From the NCBI GenBank assembly GCA_013368445.1, contig JAACJO010000007.1:2232001-2296000 (forward strand): a stretch of DNA of 64,000 nucleotides. Reading direction: 5' to 3'. Source of the stretch: Leucocoprinus leucothites. Lineage: Eukaryota > Basidiomycota > Agaricomycetes > Agaricales > Agaricaceae. A model generated the notes under the pieces. That model did not search any database, was not told the origin of the DNA, and was given only the letters and a program-made list of their open reading frames with translations. Shown here one piece after another: positions 45,763-58,370 of this stretch (positions are counted from its first letter, which is position 1; each line of letters begins with the position of its first letter). The position numbers and the translations under genes are program-made.

Positions 45763-47763
45763 ATGAAGCTGCACTGGCTCTCCAGTTGTCTGGGACCGTT
45801 CCTCCAATTTTCTGCGGTCGCGGGCGTTTTTAATAATCTCTCGACGGCTCGGTAATTTCCCCGAGCCGGACTACCGGTTAGTACATTAAATTTAGCCACT
45901 TGATAATATACTACCACCACGACAGACATCGGGGAAGGTCTTTTTACACCGCTTGAAAACCTTTCGCTCCTTCTACTACTGAACGCCATGCCACCTTGAC
46001 GCACCCTAATTTCCCAAACCATAGCGTCAGAATCAAAAAACCTCATGGCTTTTGCGAGGCAACTGTCAAGTACGTCCTTCCGCGTTGCACACTCAAGGTT
46101 TTGTTAGCTCAGCTACGGGGTTTCATTCAGCTCATACATATGCTACATCGACATTGAAGCTCGGCATATTTTTGTCTATTTATTTGAAAGCCGGAATGAT
46201 CCTAGAAAAGACGATGTGATACTTTGGACGAATGGCGGTTCGTCCCATAGCTTCGCGTTTAGTCACGACTTCATCAGGACTGAAGGATAGATACAGGTCC
46301 GGGATGCTCCTCCGCCATCGGCCCGTTCGCAGAACTCGGTCTTTGTGCACTCAAAGACGGAAACACGACGGTATCAAACCCCTGCTCTTAGAATATGAAC
46401 GCTAACATCTTCATCGAACAACCTGTGGGTGTGGGATTCTCATATGCAGAGCGCGGTCAACGAGTCGTATGTCCTGCTCATAACGTATGGCTACTACTCC
46501 TAATGCGTACTCTGGACAGAGTACGACCGAGGAAAGCGCTAAGGACAGCAAATCTCGTTATCTTCTTCGAACACTTTACCCAATTCAAAGGACGTGCATT
46601 TCACATGGCAGGGGAATCTTACGCAGTCTCTTCTTACTCTTCATGAACACCGAAACTCATCTTATCAGTTCCCATTTCTGTCAGGGAAGGTATTTACCTG
46701 TCTACGCCGCAGAAATATACCACCAAAACATGCTTCTTGTCAAAGCTGGTCTTACATCGATTAACCTCCAGTCCGTCATGATAGGTAACATCCCTCCACC
46801 ACTCAAAACCTCTCAGGAGATCTTACCCTTCGCGATCAGGCAACGGTCTGACAGACGCCTTCAACCAGATATACTCTGGCTACGAATTCGGTTGTCAATC
46901 TCATAACGGGTCTCAACCATTCCTCACCATCGAGTGAGCCGCAGTCTCGTCATAATTTCTCTCCAGCAACTCACGTTTGCCAGCAGAAAATGTATGAAAA
47001 TGTGCCAACTCATTCCTCGGTGTAAAACCTGGATCGATCGCTCCTGTATCTCCCACTTTGATTTACTCGAGTGCAAACACATCGCCACTACTGCCTCTAT
47101 GAACTCTGGCAATCGTATTACTACGAAACAGGCACAAATCCGTACGATGTAAGGAGGAAATGCGAAGGGGACATTGATGAAACAATGTGTTATCCCGATG
47201 TTGGGCAGTGCGTCTGCCCTCTCACAACTGACCAAACATGAAATCTGGCTAAAGCACTTTATCAATTTACAGAAGCATAGTTGCATACCTCAACAGCCTG
47301 AGTTCCCGTCCCCGACTCGGCGTTGATCCTCATTTCACAAATTAAAACTACACAACCTGTTCCTCAACCGTCGGCGAGAGGTTCCTCACGAACGTGGACT
47401 ATGTCCGCCCAACGACTTACCGTGTCGTTGTACGCTGGGACATACGATTAGTTGTGTGGTTGGATTGGAGTTGAGAATTTGGCACTGGTTTAGATCGGTA
47501 TGGGAAAGATATGTTTGGTATGGAGAGCTTGAGGGGGTGGGCTATTGATGAGCACGAGGCGGGTGTGGTTAGAAGTTGGGGCAGGTTGAGTTTCGTTACG
47601 ATTGATGGGGATGGACGTATGGTGCGTTTGCACACTATGTTTTTTTCTTGCTTTTGTTTTTCCGGTGGTCTTCTGACTATTTTTTTTCGATCCTGGTGTA
47701 TAGGCGCTGTATGATAAACCGAGAGAGACACTTGCGCTGGTTTGGCGCTGGCTCGCAAAGTAG
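45763..47763 (+). pseudogene. Serine carboxypeptidase S10, copy 1 (broken)
   Basis: Remnant of a secreted serine carboxypeptidase (S10). A signal-like start (MKLHWLSSCLGPFLQFSAVA) at 45763 is followed by an in-frame TAA at 45853. Recognisable exons follow: [66 protein letters not shown], then VIFFEHFTQFKGRAFHMAGE with nucleophile Ser in GESYA, GRYLPVYAAEIYHQN, and the last exon ALYDKPRETLALVWRWL. Further damage includes TAG for a conserved Trp at 46389-46391, a frameshift before VIFFEH, and TAG for the Trp after the catalytic Asp (TYD) at 47449-47451. Arg also replaces the catalytic His (GDGRM instead of GAGHM). Clearly inactive. Confidence 0.85.
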
Positions 47764-48221
47764 GAGATCTAGCGGCCGTCTTCTCAAGTGTTGTCAGATA
47801 TTTAATTTCCCCAGATCAATACAACCCTTTTTTGGCGAGACTTGGGACTCCATAGTTTGCGGTTGGAGTCGTCTCAATTGTCCCTCCCGCACTTTCGTAC
47901 AATACCTCCTCGACCCCTTTTGTAGGGACTTATGATGAACCCTCCCCGAGGACTTCGAACTTACCACTTGGGGATCCTGACTTCTAAAGTACTTACTAAC
48001 CCCGTCCTGCATGATCACTCTAATCCCACCGCTGTGAGAAAGACTTCGTACTCAATTCTTTCTGTGTTATTCTTGATTTCTAGACTGATCATAAGCACAT
48101 GCTCACCTTCCTGCGGACTGCGTGATCAGCTCCAAGAATCCATTGCAAACACAGCTTATAAGCACTTACTACCAACGTAATCTGCTTGGGCACACGTCTC
48201 CAGCTTCTATCCGCAGGGAAG
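47764..48221. other. Intergenic between S10 copies
   Basis: About 0.46 kb with the promoter of S10 copy 2; no gene seen. Confidence 0.4.
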
Positions 48222-50301
48222 ATGAGACAATCTCATCTCTTTACATTTCTAGCCTCGTTTCTCCATATTTCAGCTATCCTATGCAGCCTTCAGCAACCTT
48301 TGGACAACGTATGGTCTCCTCAGGGTCGGATTTCGAGTAAAGTGCATTTCTGATTGTCGTGGCCTCGGCTCTAAAGACTACCATTCGTTACAGATGATGG
48401 CTTATTTACCTCCCTGGAGGACTTATCACTTCTCTCCAGTGAACGACACACCACTCTCACCCATCCCCTATTTCCAAACCACAGCGTCAGAATCAAAAAA
48501 TCTCATGACTTTTGCGATCCAACTGTGAAGTCAGTTAGAAGCCCACGAGTTGAACTTGCCACCCTGACTTCTACCCAGCTCATATACAGGATATATCGAC
48601 GTTGAAGCTCGGCATCTCTTCTTCTACTTTTTTGAAAGCCGAAATGATCCCAGTAAAAGATGATGTAATACTTTGGACTAATGGCGGTTCGTCTTTCCTG
48701 AACTTACACGACTAGACTAGTCTCACAGAGCCTAAAACTGATTATTGATATACTGTAGGCCCTGGTTGTTCTTCTGCGGTCGGCCTTTTTATGGAACTCG
48801 GTCCTTGCTCGCTGAAGGATGAAAATACGACTGTCATTAATCCACACTCTTGGAATTCAAATGCCAATATCTTTTTCATTGAGCAGCCGGTTGGTGTTGG
48901 ATTTTCGTATGCTGAGTACGGAGAATATGTCGTGAGCGTCACGGTTTAAGTTCAGCGCATCGATTTGATATCTTATTTACCATGATTTTCAACCCAGGGA
49001 ACCACAGAAGAAGCTGCCAGAGATATTTAAAATTTTGTTGCTATTTTCTTTGAGCATTTTAATCAGTTCCAAGGTCGCGGTTTTCATTTGGCGGGAGAGT
49101 CGTATGCAGTGAGTGTTTGCTTTGCATAATTATTGAGACACTTTTACTTGTGGCATTCAACCAGTAGGGAAGATACCTACCAATTTACGCTGCTGAGATC
49201 TACGACCAGAATACGCGCTTCCTTGAAGTTGGCCTGACTCCAATTAATCTCCAGTCTGTCATGATTGGTAACCTTTCCGTTAACCATATTCAAATCTACG
49301 GGCCTCATCTTCTTGGATCACTTTAGGAAATGGCTTGACCGATTTCTTCACTCAAATATACTCTGGTTACGATTTTGGCTGCTCTGTTTATCCGTTCCTA
49401 AGTATTGAGTAAGTAATCCATCTGCTCAAACACGTAACAGTAAATCACTCAACTCACTTTTCCTCAGTCAATGCGTGAAGCTGAAACAATTGGTAGGGTT
49501 CTTCTCCACTTCTTCCAGAGCTGAACACACCTGATGCCATATTCCAGATACCTCGTTGCAAAAGATGGACTCAAAGCTCATGTATTGATACCTTTGACAT
49601 GGTTGACACTTATTGCAATGAGGAGCTCTGGGCATTTGTATACGACGATCTAGGCTGGAACCCCTACGATATTCGCCGGAAATGTGAAGGCGATATTGAA
49701 GAAACGCTATGTTATCCAGAGGTATCACCGTATGTTCTTCCAGTTTGTCCCTTCATCTCAGTATCTGGCTTACCGTCGATCAACACTTTAGGAAACTTAC
49801 CGCATATCTTAACCACCCCAGTACTCGTCAAAAGCTCGGCGTCGACCTTCGCTTTATCGGCAAAAACTACACCACCTGCTCTGCCGACGTTGGCTCCCAA
49901 TTTGTCTTTACTCTGGACTATGCTCGACCGACATATCACTACGTCGGTGCTCTTCTCGAACGAGGTGTTCGAGTGCTCACTTATGTTGGAAATTATGATT
50001 GGTTGTGTAACTGGGTCGGAGTTGAAGCCTGGACGTTGGCATTGGAATGGAGTGGGAAAGATGCATTTGGGAGGGAGGAGCTGAGGGAGTGGGAGGTGGA
50101 TGGTAAGATAGCTGGGTTTGTGAGGAGTTTTAGCGGATTCACGTTTGTGACGATTGATGGTGCCGGACACATGGTAAGTCACTTTTGTTCAATGTTCCAG
50201 GTATGAACTCAATAGCGTAACGATAAACCGTAGGCACCGTATGACAAACCAAAGGAAAGCTTAGCATTGGTACAGCGGTGGTTGGTGAAGGAAGAAATAT
50301 A
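48222..50301 (+). pseudogene. Serine carboxypeptidase S10, copy 2 (one nonsense codon, otherwise complete)
   Basis: Secreted S10 carboxypeptidase removing C-terminal residues from peptides, here almost complete. The signal peptide starts at 48222 (MRQSHLFTFLASFLHISAIL). Exons splice in frame through [100 protein letters not shown] and VLTYVGNYDWLCNWVG. The last exon is APYDKPKESLALVQRWL, with the stop at 50299-50301. All three triad residues are present (Ser in GESYA, Asp in GNYDW, His in GAGHM). One in-frame TAA at 49028-49030 interrupts EEAARDI-NFVAIFF, where no intron can remove it. It is therefore a very recent pseudogene, or a gene with a sequencing error or read-through. It heads a duplicated unit with the NACHT pseudogene to its right. 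Confidence 0.8.
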
Positions 50302-51009
50302 GAACAGTACAGAAGTTGTAATCTCGGATTGTACACCCTACTCATTTCGCGTAAGCCTGAAAATACGTAGCAGTACTTGCTTTGAAATCGGACTCATTTT
50401 ACAGTTGCACTCAACAGTTATTATGAAAGAGTGAAAGGTAGAGCTCAAATTCACACCTGAGTTAGTTCGAGCTGTTTCGAGCTGCGAATTTCCATTGCTG
50501 TTCTTCTTGGCTCTTTGCTTTCCAGCGTCATCCAGGGGTTGGCCTATAGATCTAGATCCCGAGGAACCGCCCCACACTAAGTACCCACTGTCTGGTGTCG
50601 GTTACTGGGTCACAAGTCAAGATAGTTTGCTCAACCATGATAGATGGTTAACCGTCCATTGTTGCATGTATGTGTACAACACATGGACAGAAAAAATGCG
50701 GATCTACGCCTAAAGTCATGAGAGTCGTGCTTATGAACATGAGCAACCGTGGCGCCACGAACTTGGTGGAGACAATTCTAGCCATCCCTATTGTAAAAAT
50801 GAAGTTTGGCGTGTATGTGTACCAAATAGGAGGAGCTATAGTGCCTCCCAAACCAGAGGCAAAGAGTATTGAAGTTTGTGTTGATTGGAGAGTCAAGAAC
50901 ACTATCTCGAGTATAGATTGAGTCAACTGATACCATCAAGGCCAGGTATTTAGGAAGAGTCCGTTAAACTAGAGACATCGTCGTCAGGATCCTCGATGTA
51001 AATACTCTG
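50302..51009. other. Tail-to-tail spacer of the S10/NACHT unit
   Basis: Non-coding spacer between the 3' ends of S10 copy 2 and NACHT pseudogene C. It is homologous to 57650-58370 and carries no gene of its own that I can see. Confidence 0.6.
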
Positions 51010-53433
51010 TCCCTCATCACGACCTCTTCGCATTTGAGCTCCACAGAAAAATTTACCACAAGAGGGCAACTGAGATAAAGCAATAAGAACACTGAAAGAA
51101 AATAAGAAGGCAAGTAATTACATCTTGATTGTTCAACAACCCGAATCCTGTGTGCCATTGCCTAGGGACTGTTTCATTCTCTCCGTGCCCCAGAATCCAG
51201 ACATCCTCGTTGTCGATACAACCCGGGATTAGACACTTGCCCTTTCGAATGATCTTGTCAAAAAGTTCAGCCGGGAGCTGCAAATACCAGTCACTTAATG
51301 AGTGATAATGCAAGGGAACAAACAGCATTAGAGCCTTACATTGTCCCTTACCTGACTAGCCTCAATCATCTGCCCGCCATCGTCACTCAGCAACCAGAGC
51401 ATTTTCTGAAATGGAAGCTCCGCAAGAGACATAGCGGTCTGGAAATCAAGCGGATGCTCGGGTACGCAACAAAGGCTCCAAAACCAACCCAAAACATGTC
51501 TCTAGTGATGGGCGCCTGATACGCCTTCCGGGAGAACAGTAGCTGAGGGAAATACGATGTGCGAGGAATCTGCGAGTGACATCGCACATCGTCAGAGCAT
51601 GAAATACCAGATGGGTCCGGGAAACACGGTACCTGTACTGCGAGAGCAGACTTCATGCAGCCATACCAAACGCTCCCGTCGATATCCAATCAAGAAATCA
51701 CCGTAAATACATAAGTCCCTGGACCGCTGGGGATCTGTCATGAAATCAAGGAACGATGCGTGGTAGAAGTTTAGGTTCAGGGATTTAAATTCAGTGCTCT
51801 GGAACTCCATGACTGACTGGATAGAAGCACAGGCACGACGGAACTGCTCTGCTGAAAGGCAGAGGGCGTTGGCAATATGATGTGGTGGACCCCCGGCCGC
51901 GGAGTAGACGAAGAGGATTTTCTGGACTGTTGTCCTGACCTTTGGCGGGATCCGCTGCATAATGAGAGTATAGAAAGAGTCCATCTCCGCCAGAGGATTG
52001 TCTGGCCCAACCTTGGCGGAGACATCCTTTGCAAACTCAAGCACAATCGACAGTTGGTCCTCGGGGCCAAGAGAGTTTTCGTCCTTGATGAAACGGACAA
52101 TAGTCACCACGTAGATCCAAAGCCCAGCGCCACGTTCAACAAGCAGGGCAAGGACCTCCTCCGATGGCCACGACACGAGGAGGCTGTGATCCTCGCGGAT
52201 CATCTCGAACTCGTCGGTCAGGTAGACTAGGATCTCGTGATCGATTTTGCGGGACACAGGAAGTTCGATACGAGAACGAACGAGAGATATGGCAGGGGAA
52301 TTCACGGTGCAGATGATGGGTCTTCAGGACGGCTAGTGATGAACCAGCGGAAGGGTGTCGTACACTTGTCGACGGAACCTGCGATGATACTAATAATCTC
52401 ACACTGCTCTGCTGTACACTGGCACTCATCCAGACCATCAAGTATTATAACACATTCGTTAAAACCATCCTTTGCAATATCAAGCTGACCAAGGGGGCGA
52501 ACCAGCAGGTCCTCGAATTGCGTTGATAATGACCTTGTCGCCAGAGCAGGATCTTCAATCATACGTCTATTGATGATTTCGCGGAATGAGGGGCATTTGG
52601 TGGCGATTTAGTACGCAAGAGACGTAAAGACGCGTCGAGGGTCATCGCGATCCGTGTTGGAGCGGGAGAAGAAGAGGGTGGCAGCAAGTTTGTCTACGGG
52701 CACCAAGGCCTCCGCGCAGCTCTGTGCAATGGCTGACTTGCCAATGCCAAAAGGACCGTACATCCAGAGAATGGGTTCCTTGCGATCCGACTTCCCCAGC
52801 ACACAGTTGGTGACGAGGTCGATGTACTCGTTTCAAGTGCCAAGATGGCATTTTGGTGGTGGATAGCGGGCGCAGGAGTTGTAAAACGCGTCCGGCATTG
52901 AGTACTTGAGGAGTCATATGAGGCCTATTCTCCGTATGAGATCAGCGTTCCAGTTCGATGGCATTGCGAAGCTTACCAAAGCCCGTAGGGGAGGAGGATT
53001 CATTGAATTGAGAGTGGCTGATAGTGAAGTTGTGCGCATTCTGTAATATTTCACGTGCATAGAAATGTTGCGAGCGTGAGGAGGGAATAAATGACAGACT
53101 AGCCAGAGGCAAAGTAGGAGGGGAGACAAAGGCAGGGGAAGGGGATGGTGTGGGAGTAGGTGTTGAAATAGGGAGCTCAGCATGAAGAAACGCAGGAGTA
53201 GGAGTCGTAGAAGGAGGAGGCACTGGTGGGAGAGTAGGAGGCGTAGTAAAAGCTGGCTGAGAGAGTGGAGCGGTCTCTTGAGGGGGCGAAGGTGTAGGAG
53301 GTGGCTGAGGCACAGATGTCCAGGCTTGACTCGCAGTGCCATCGGGATCTGCAGCTTGATGGGACGGACCGAAGGACTGTTTAAAGAAGTGCGTGAGCTT
53401 TACGAAAAAGTTGCGAGCGTGCCGGGTCATCAT
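51010..53433 (-). pseudogene. NACHT NLR-like pseudogene C (paralogue of E)
   Basis: Close paralogue of intact gene E with the same layout. It has an N-terminal aromatic helix (ARNFFVKLTHFFKQSF, start 53430-53433), a long Pro-rich linker, and the motif LQNAHNFTISHSQF. NACHT follows with Walker A GPFGIGKSAIAQS, Walker B VIILDGLDEC and the sensor WFITSRPED. The helical region carries FYHASFLDFMTDPQRSRDL and the C-terminus VWILGHGENETVPRQW. It is broken by TGA for an Arg codon (52833-52835), TAA for the Gln in AY-Q-IATK (52608-52610) and a 1-nt deletion near 52300-52317 that shifts frame after SRPEDP. Much of the frame stays open, so the decay is recent. Confidence 0.85.
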
Positions 53434-53799
53434 GTGCAGAGGACGATGTTCACGGTAGGAAGCCAGAAGGGTGAGTAAGAAAAGAGGAAAGCTGTTGCAT
53501 GCTCATAAATGCAGCGGAGCCTAAGAGACGCCCACATCGTGGGGCTAAATATACCAAGCGCTGGAGTCAATTAATTAATTACCTCCCATCAAGCAACAGG
53601 GAAATTAGACAGCTCGTTTCAGTGAGCGCCTGATGACGCATTTCTCGCGCCTATATCTTTCCGTGGCACACTGTTTGTCCTGACTCCTACTCACCGGCAC
53701 TCCTTGTCCCCTTAAAGACGAGCTTCAGTCGGAGGATGAGCACTAGAGTGGTCGGCCTCGTTCCCTATCGTCTTTCATCCCGCTCAATCATTCCTATTG
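53434..53799. other. Intergenic, head region between pseudogenes C and D
   Basis: Divergent upstream regions of the two NACHT pseudogenes. The first 40 bases still belong to the duplicated unit. No gene is seen. Confidence 0.4.
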
Positions 53800-55600
53800 T
53801 AGGTCTCAAAATTTTGCTCCAGGCATCACGGCCATAGTCCTCCCACGACTCCTCCCCTCACTACCCACCACCTCGCTGTCATCTCGGAATCCACACCCTG
53901 CTGGAAGAATTATTTATTCTGGGAATCTGAGGGTGGTACTCGATTGTCGTAGCTCCGAACTCCTGTCGGTGTAGGCGAGTCTGCACTTGTGCAAAGCTGC
54001 GTTGGAGAGCTTGGGGACAGACTCGATCTTCTCAAACCAACCCATACTGATAATCCACCTCATCTTTTCCCATCCATTGCCTATTGACTGGCTCAAACAA
54101 TTTGCCCTCCTGGTGACGCGCTCAATAGTAGGATTCGTCGCAACCCCCCTGCCATTAGAACGTCATTTTGCAGCAATTTCAGGAGACCACTGCCTATCCA
54201 ATTCTGAAGTTACTTGCCACGCAAACCTCAAACCTTGTTATTATCATCGATGGGCTAGATGAATGTCAAGATCATGCCGCCCAAGCCGAGATTGCCTCAA
54301 TAATTGCAGTGTCCATACGCAATGTCACCAGTCGACCCGAGACATATCTTGTTGAGGTCTCTTCTTCTTCAGCCGTCCTACCCTTCTGTCTTTACACAGA
54401 CATCCCCATCACGGCCGGGGTGGTGCTTCCGGTGACATTGAACGCTTCCTTGTGGACGACATGCCCAGTATCAGACAATATCGCCTCGGTGCTCTCCAGT
54501 CTTTGTTATGGCCTTCAGCAGAAACGATTACTTCCCTTGTCAAGCTATCATGTGGACCGTTTGTTATCCGTGTTCGTTTTATAGACCAATGCAACTCTGA
54601 AAGGGCTGAGGGACAACTCCAAGCTGTCCTAGAGACGTTGCGGGAGCCAACCCGGTCGAACAGGTATTCAGTCTTATCGCCCATCCATCCATTTGCAGCT
54701 AGTTTTTCGACTCGATGAACTCTCTACTGCGAGCGAAATCCTATTGTGATGACTCTTCCTGGAATCTGCTCCAGCGTCCCTTCCATTGTGAGTTTACTGC
54801 AATTATCTGAACACCAATCCAGAGAGTCCTCACCCTGTAGTGAACATCGTGTCGAGCTTCACGGAAACGTCACTTTCCCCTCATCCCTCATCCTCCATGA
54901 AATACTTATAGGGTGCTAGAAGATCCCACTCCTGCAGTCCGTGGCCAACTTCTGCCTCAGCGTTGCACGAGAAGCTATTGCGGTGATTGGAAAATTATCG
55001 CAAAATCAAGAACCTTACACATATGTCCTTTTCGCTTACAAGTATAGCGCTGCTGAATGTTGGTCAGATACCCCCGTGGACTTGTTGTTCATTACGTGAC
55101 ATTGCGAAGCACGCAATTACTATGACCACCACGGTACCCGTCAAAACTGCATCACTGCATCCTTGAAGCACCTGTTAGTTAGCCCCCTTCCGCCCTCGTC
55201 TGCTTGTCAAAGTTCGATTCCTCGAGCCTGACCTTGTTCTGGGATCACGCCGAGGCGCAGATGGATGTGTCAAAGTTTCTAAAGAAAAATGTAAGTTTTG
55301 ACTCGTACCTTGACTCCTGCCACACGCTCTCGAGGCCTTTGCAGCTTCCTGGGAAATTCCAGGAGTCGATCATCTGTCATTATGCCAAGATTCTTGGAAA
55401 GCCTCCCGCCGGGATGAAGAAGAATGTAAATATTTTTGGATTGGTTTATATCCTAGGTATTATGGTATGTTCTGAATGTCTTCGTTCTCTGTCTTGATGT
55501 TGACTTCTTCGTCTTGTTTCAGAATAGTGCTACATCAAGCTGGGGTGTTTTCGTTCTGTCGCCTCCAGGGATAACGATCCTTCCCGAAGCCCGAATATGA
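53800..55600 (+). pseudogene. NACHT NLR-like pseudogene D (opposite strand, B-like)
   Basis: Decayed NACHT gene on the plus strand, most like gene B. It begins GLKILLQASRP, then a TAG, then SSHDSSPHYPPPRCHLGIHTLL (quoted parts: SSHDSS and PPPRCHLG). The P-loop block is deleted or scrambled (53.9-54.15 kb). The Walker B region survives as LVIIIDGLDECQ, with SRPETYLVE and FLVDDMPSIRQ in shifting frames. Beyond that only fragments are seen, down to the C-terminal module FLKKN, LPGKFQESIICHYAK and FGLVYILGIM (55.2-55.5 kb), ending at 55600. Multiple stops and shifts make it non-functional. It is the only NACHT copy in this orientation, which implies an inversion or an independent insertion. Confidence 0.75.
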
Positions 55601-56429
55601 CTTAAATTGCCCTCGACTTTTAATCCATCGAAGTCGGGTTTGCCTGGATTTTGGCTTTTCGGTCGTTTGCATACAAAGAACACGCATCTTCTTATCAAGA
55701 CCACCATTCATGGCCTTCAAGACGAGATGAACACTCGGCATTTGTCACATATGCGCCCTACACATTTCTCAAACCACTCCAATATCGCGAAATCTGAAAT
55801 AGACGTTTAAACTTGAACATGATATCCCACCCCGACTGCCGTACGGGGAACGCATGTATGTGCGTTCCAACCCGTTCCACCCCTACGGTGTTGCGATACT
55901 ATCCCATTGATCTCGTCAAGTTTGAGACCACTTGGGTGATCATATAACGAATACATAGCCTTGGTGCTCCCCAGGCCGCCATTGAAAGGGAATAATTTTT
56001 CTTCATCGTCTTTCGGTGTTTCCACCTTGAGGCTGGCAGTCCAACGGTTTTGATTCTAGGAGTGACAGGAACTATCGGCGCTCAATATCTTAGATCACAA
56101 ATCTCATGCTTTCGTGGCCAGTAGTTCGCTGGCCTCTCCTCACTCCATCATTACGTTTTCCCCTTCGCCACCTCACCGAAATTCCTTACCACCTCATATT
56201 TAGTCAATGCTCCACGGAACATCACGAACGCTAACGTTAACAAAACCTTCCAAGCATCTCCGAACAATGCTCAAACAGCTGGTCCATCAAGAGATGTCTC
56301 GATAGGCTCAGGTTCGCGAAACTGATAGCCCTCCAATTTACACCAACTTAACTCTTGAAGGACTGCCTTTACTGTTACGCTGCATCGGACCGGAGCATTT
56401 CTCTCTATTCCTCTGGACATCATCACCCC
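55601..56429. other. Intergenic, left border of the right duplicated unit
   Basis: About 0.8 kb without a recognisable gene; some decayed S10 5' sequence may extend left from 56430. Confidence 0.4.
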
Positions 56430-57646
56430 CATGATGCCGCAACAGGGCCCGGATTCTGTCTCTTTGGTGAGTACGTCCGTCTCTGTGACCGGTCTGGGAG
56501 ATACCTCACAATTTACGCTGGTGAGACCTACTATCCGAATATTTACATGCTTTCTTGAGGCCGGCTTGACCCCAATTAATACCCAGTCTGTCATGATTGG
56601 TAACCTTTCCATTAGCCATGTCGAAAATCTTCCTTATCTGGGATTGCTTCAGGAAATGGCTTGACTGATTTCTTCACTCAAATAAATTCTGGCTACTAGT
56701 TTGGCATCCACTCCGAAGTACCAAGTAAGCTGTTTGCTTAAATATGCAACAGCGAAAATTTCAGTTCACACGTTTTCTCAGAAAATGCGTGAAGCTGCAG
56801 CAATTAGTAGGGTTCCTCTCCACTTCTTCCATAATTAAAGGCGTCTGATGACACAGTCTAGATACCACATTGCAAAAACAAAGTGGACTCAGCGCTCATG
56901 TATTGATACCTTCAACAAAATCGACTGCAGATTCGGCTTTACCTATTGTAACGAGGAGCCCTGGGCATTTGTATATGATGATCTACAATGGGACACCTAC
57001 GATACTCACCGGAAATGTGAAGGCGAAATTGAAGAAACGCTATGTTATCCAGAAGTATCACCATATGATCTTCCAATACTGTTCTTCACCTCGCTCTTTG
57101 GCTTACCATTGGCCAACACACCAGGAAACTTACCACATATCTTAACCTCCCCCGTATCCGCCACCAACTCGGTGTCGGATCTCGTTTTATCGGCAAAAAT
57201 TACAGCACTTGCTCTGCCAGTGACGTTGGCCTTCGATTTGTCTTGAATCTAGATTATACTCGACCGAGATATCACTACGTTGATGCTCTTCTAGAACGAG
57301 GCGTCCGAGTGCTCACTTATGTTGGAAATTATGATTGGTTGTGTACCTGGGTTGGAGTTGAAACATTGAAGCTTGGACGTTGGCACTGGAATGGAATAGG
57401 ATAGATGCATTTGGGAAGGAGGAGTTGAGGGGGTGGGAGGTGGATGGGAAGATCGCTGGATTTACGAGGTGCTTTGGTGGACTCACGTTTGCCACGATTG
57501 ATGACACCGGACACATGGTAAGTCACTTTCGCTCGATGTTCCAGGTATAGGCTCATTAGTATAATGATACATCATAGGCGCCGTATGATAAGCCAAGGCA
57601 AAGTCTAGCTTTGGCACGGCGATGGTTAGCAAAGGAAGAAGTATAG
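56430..57646 (+). pseudogene. Serine carboxypeptidase S10, copy 3 (5'-truncated, decayed)
   Basis: The third S10 copy lacks the signal peptide and the exon with the catalytic Ser (GESYA). It retains GRYLTIYAGETYY, LEAGLTPINTQSVMIGN, GNGLTDFFTQI, KCVKLQQL, SCIDTFNKID, EPWAFVYDDLQWDTYD and CEGEIEETLCYPEVSP. Also kept are VLTYVGNYDWLCTWVG (catalytic Asp), TIDDTGHM (catalytic His) and the last exon APYDKPRQSLALARRWLAKE, ending about 57646. Frameshifts lie near 56885 and 57375. It pairs with NACHT gene E exactly as S10 copy 2 pairs with NACHT pseudogene C. Confidence 0.8.
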
Positions 57647-58370
57647 AATAGTACAGAACTCATAATCTCTCAGTATACACCCGGCTCATATCACATAACC
57701 CCGAAAATACTTACTCCGAAATCGTAATCATTTTACAGTTGCACTCGTCAGTAATCATGAAAGAGTGAAACGTAAGGCTCGAATTTACACCTGAGTTAAT
57801 TCGGGAACGTAGATATTAGCGTGAAGCCGAGCGTGAGCCTATAAATGTGAGCGTGATGAACATGCAGGTCAGCAATGAGATTTCCATCACTGTTCTTTTG
57901 GGTACTTTGGCTCGTGTTGTCATCCAGGGGTTAGCCTACGGAGAACAGAGTCAGATTGATCCCTGAATCGCCAGGAGCCAAAAACCACAGTCAGCTGTCA
58001 GCTACATAAATCATTTGGCGGTCACAATGGACAATAGATCAACTGTTATGTGCGTATGGGCAGCTTGAGAACAGGAATAATCGGGACCTAAAGTCATAAA
58101 AGCGGCGCTTATGAACTCGAGTAATCGTAATGCCCCAAGGGTTGGGGTGGTTTTGGTTATTCCTACTGTAAAAATGAAGCTTGGCATGTATGTGTACTAA
58201 CTAGGAGAAGCCATAGTACCTCCCGCATTGGAAGCAAAAAGATTGAAGGTTGCGTTGATTCGGGGGTCAAGCACACTATCGTAAGTACAGATTGAGATCA
58301 ATAATACCATCAGGGCAAGGTATTCAGGAGGAATTGTGCAACTCGAGCGATCCTTGCAGATATTGGTCTC
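57647..58370. other. Tail-to-tail spacer of the right S10/NACHT unit
   Basis: Non-coding spacer homologous to 50302-51009; no gene seen. Confidence 0.6.

Larger units (their letters stand above)
48222..53475. repeat. Duplicated S10 + NACHT unit, left copy
   Basis: The block with S10 copy 2, the intergenic piece and NACHT pseudogene C aligns along its length, at roughly 7.4 kb offset, with the block at 56430-60815. Shared non-coding text, for example ATTTTACAGTTGCACTC at both 50397 and 57730, shows the spacer was duplicated too. The right homology edge is near 53475. Confidence 0.8.
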
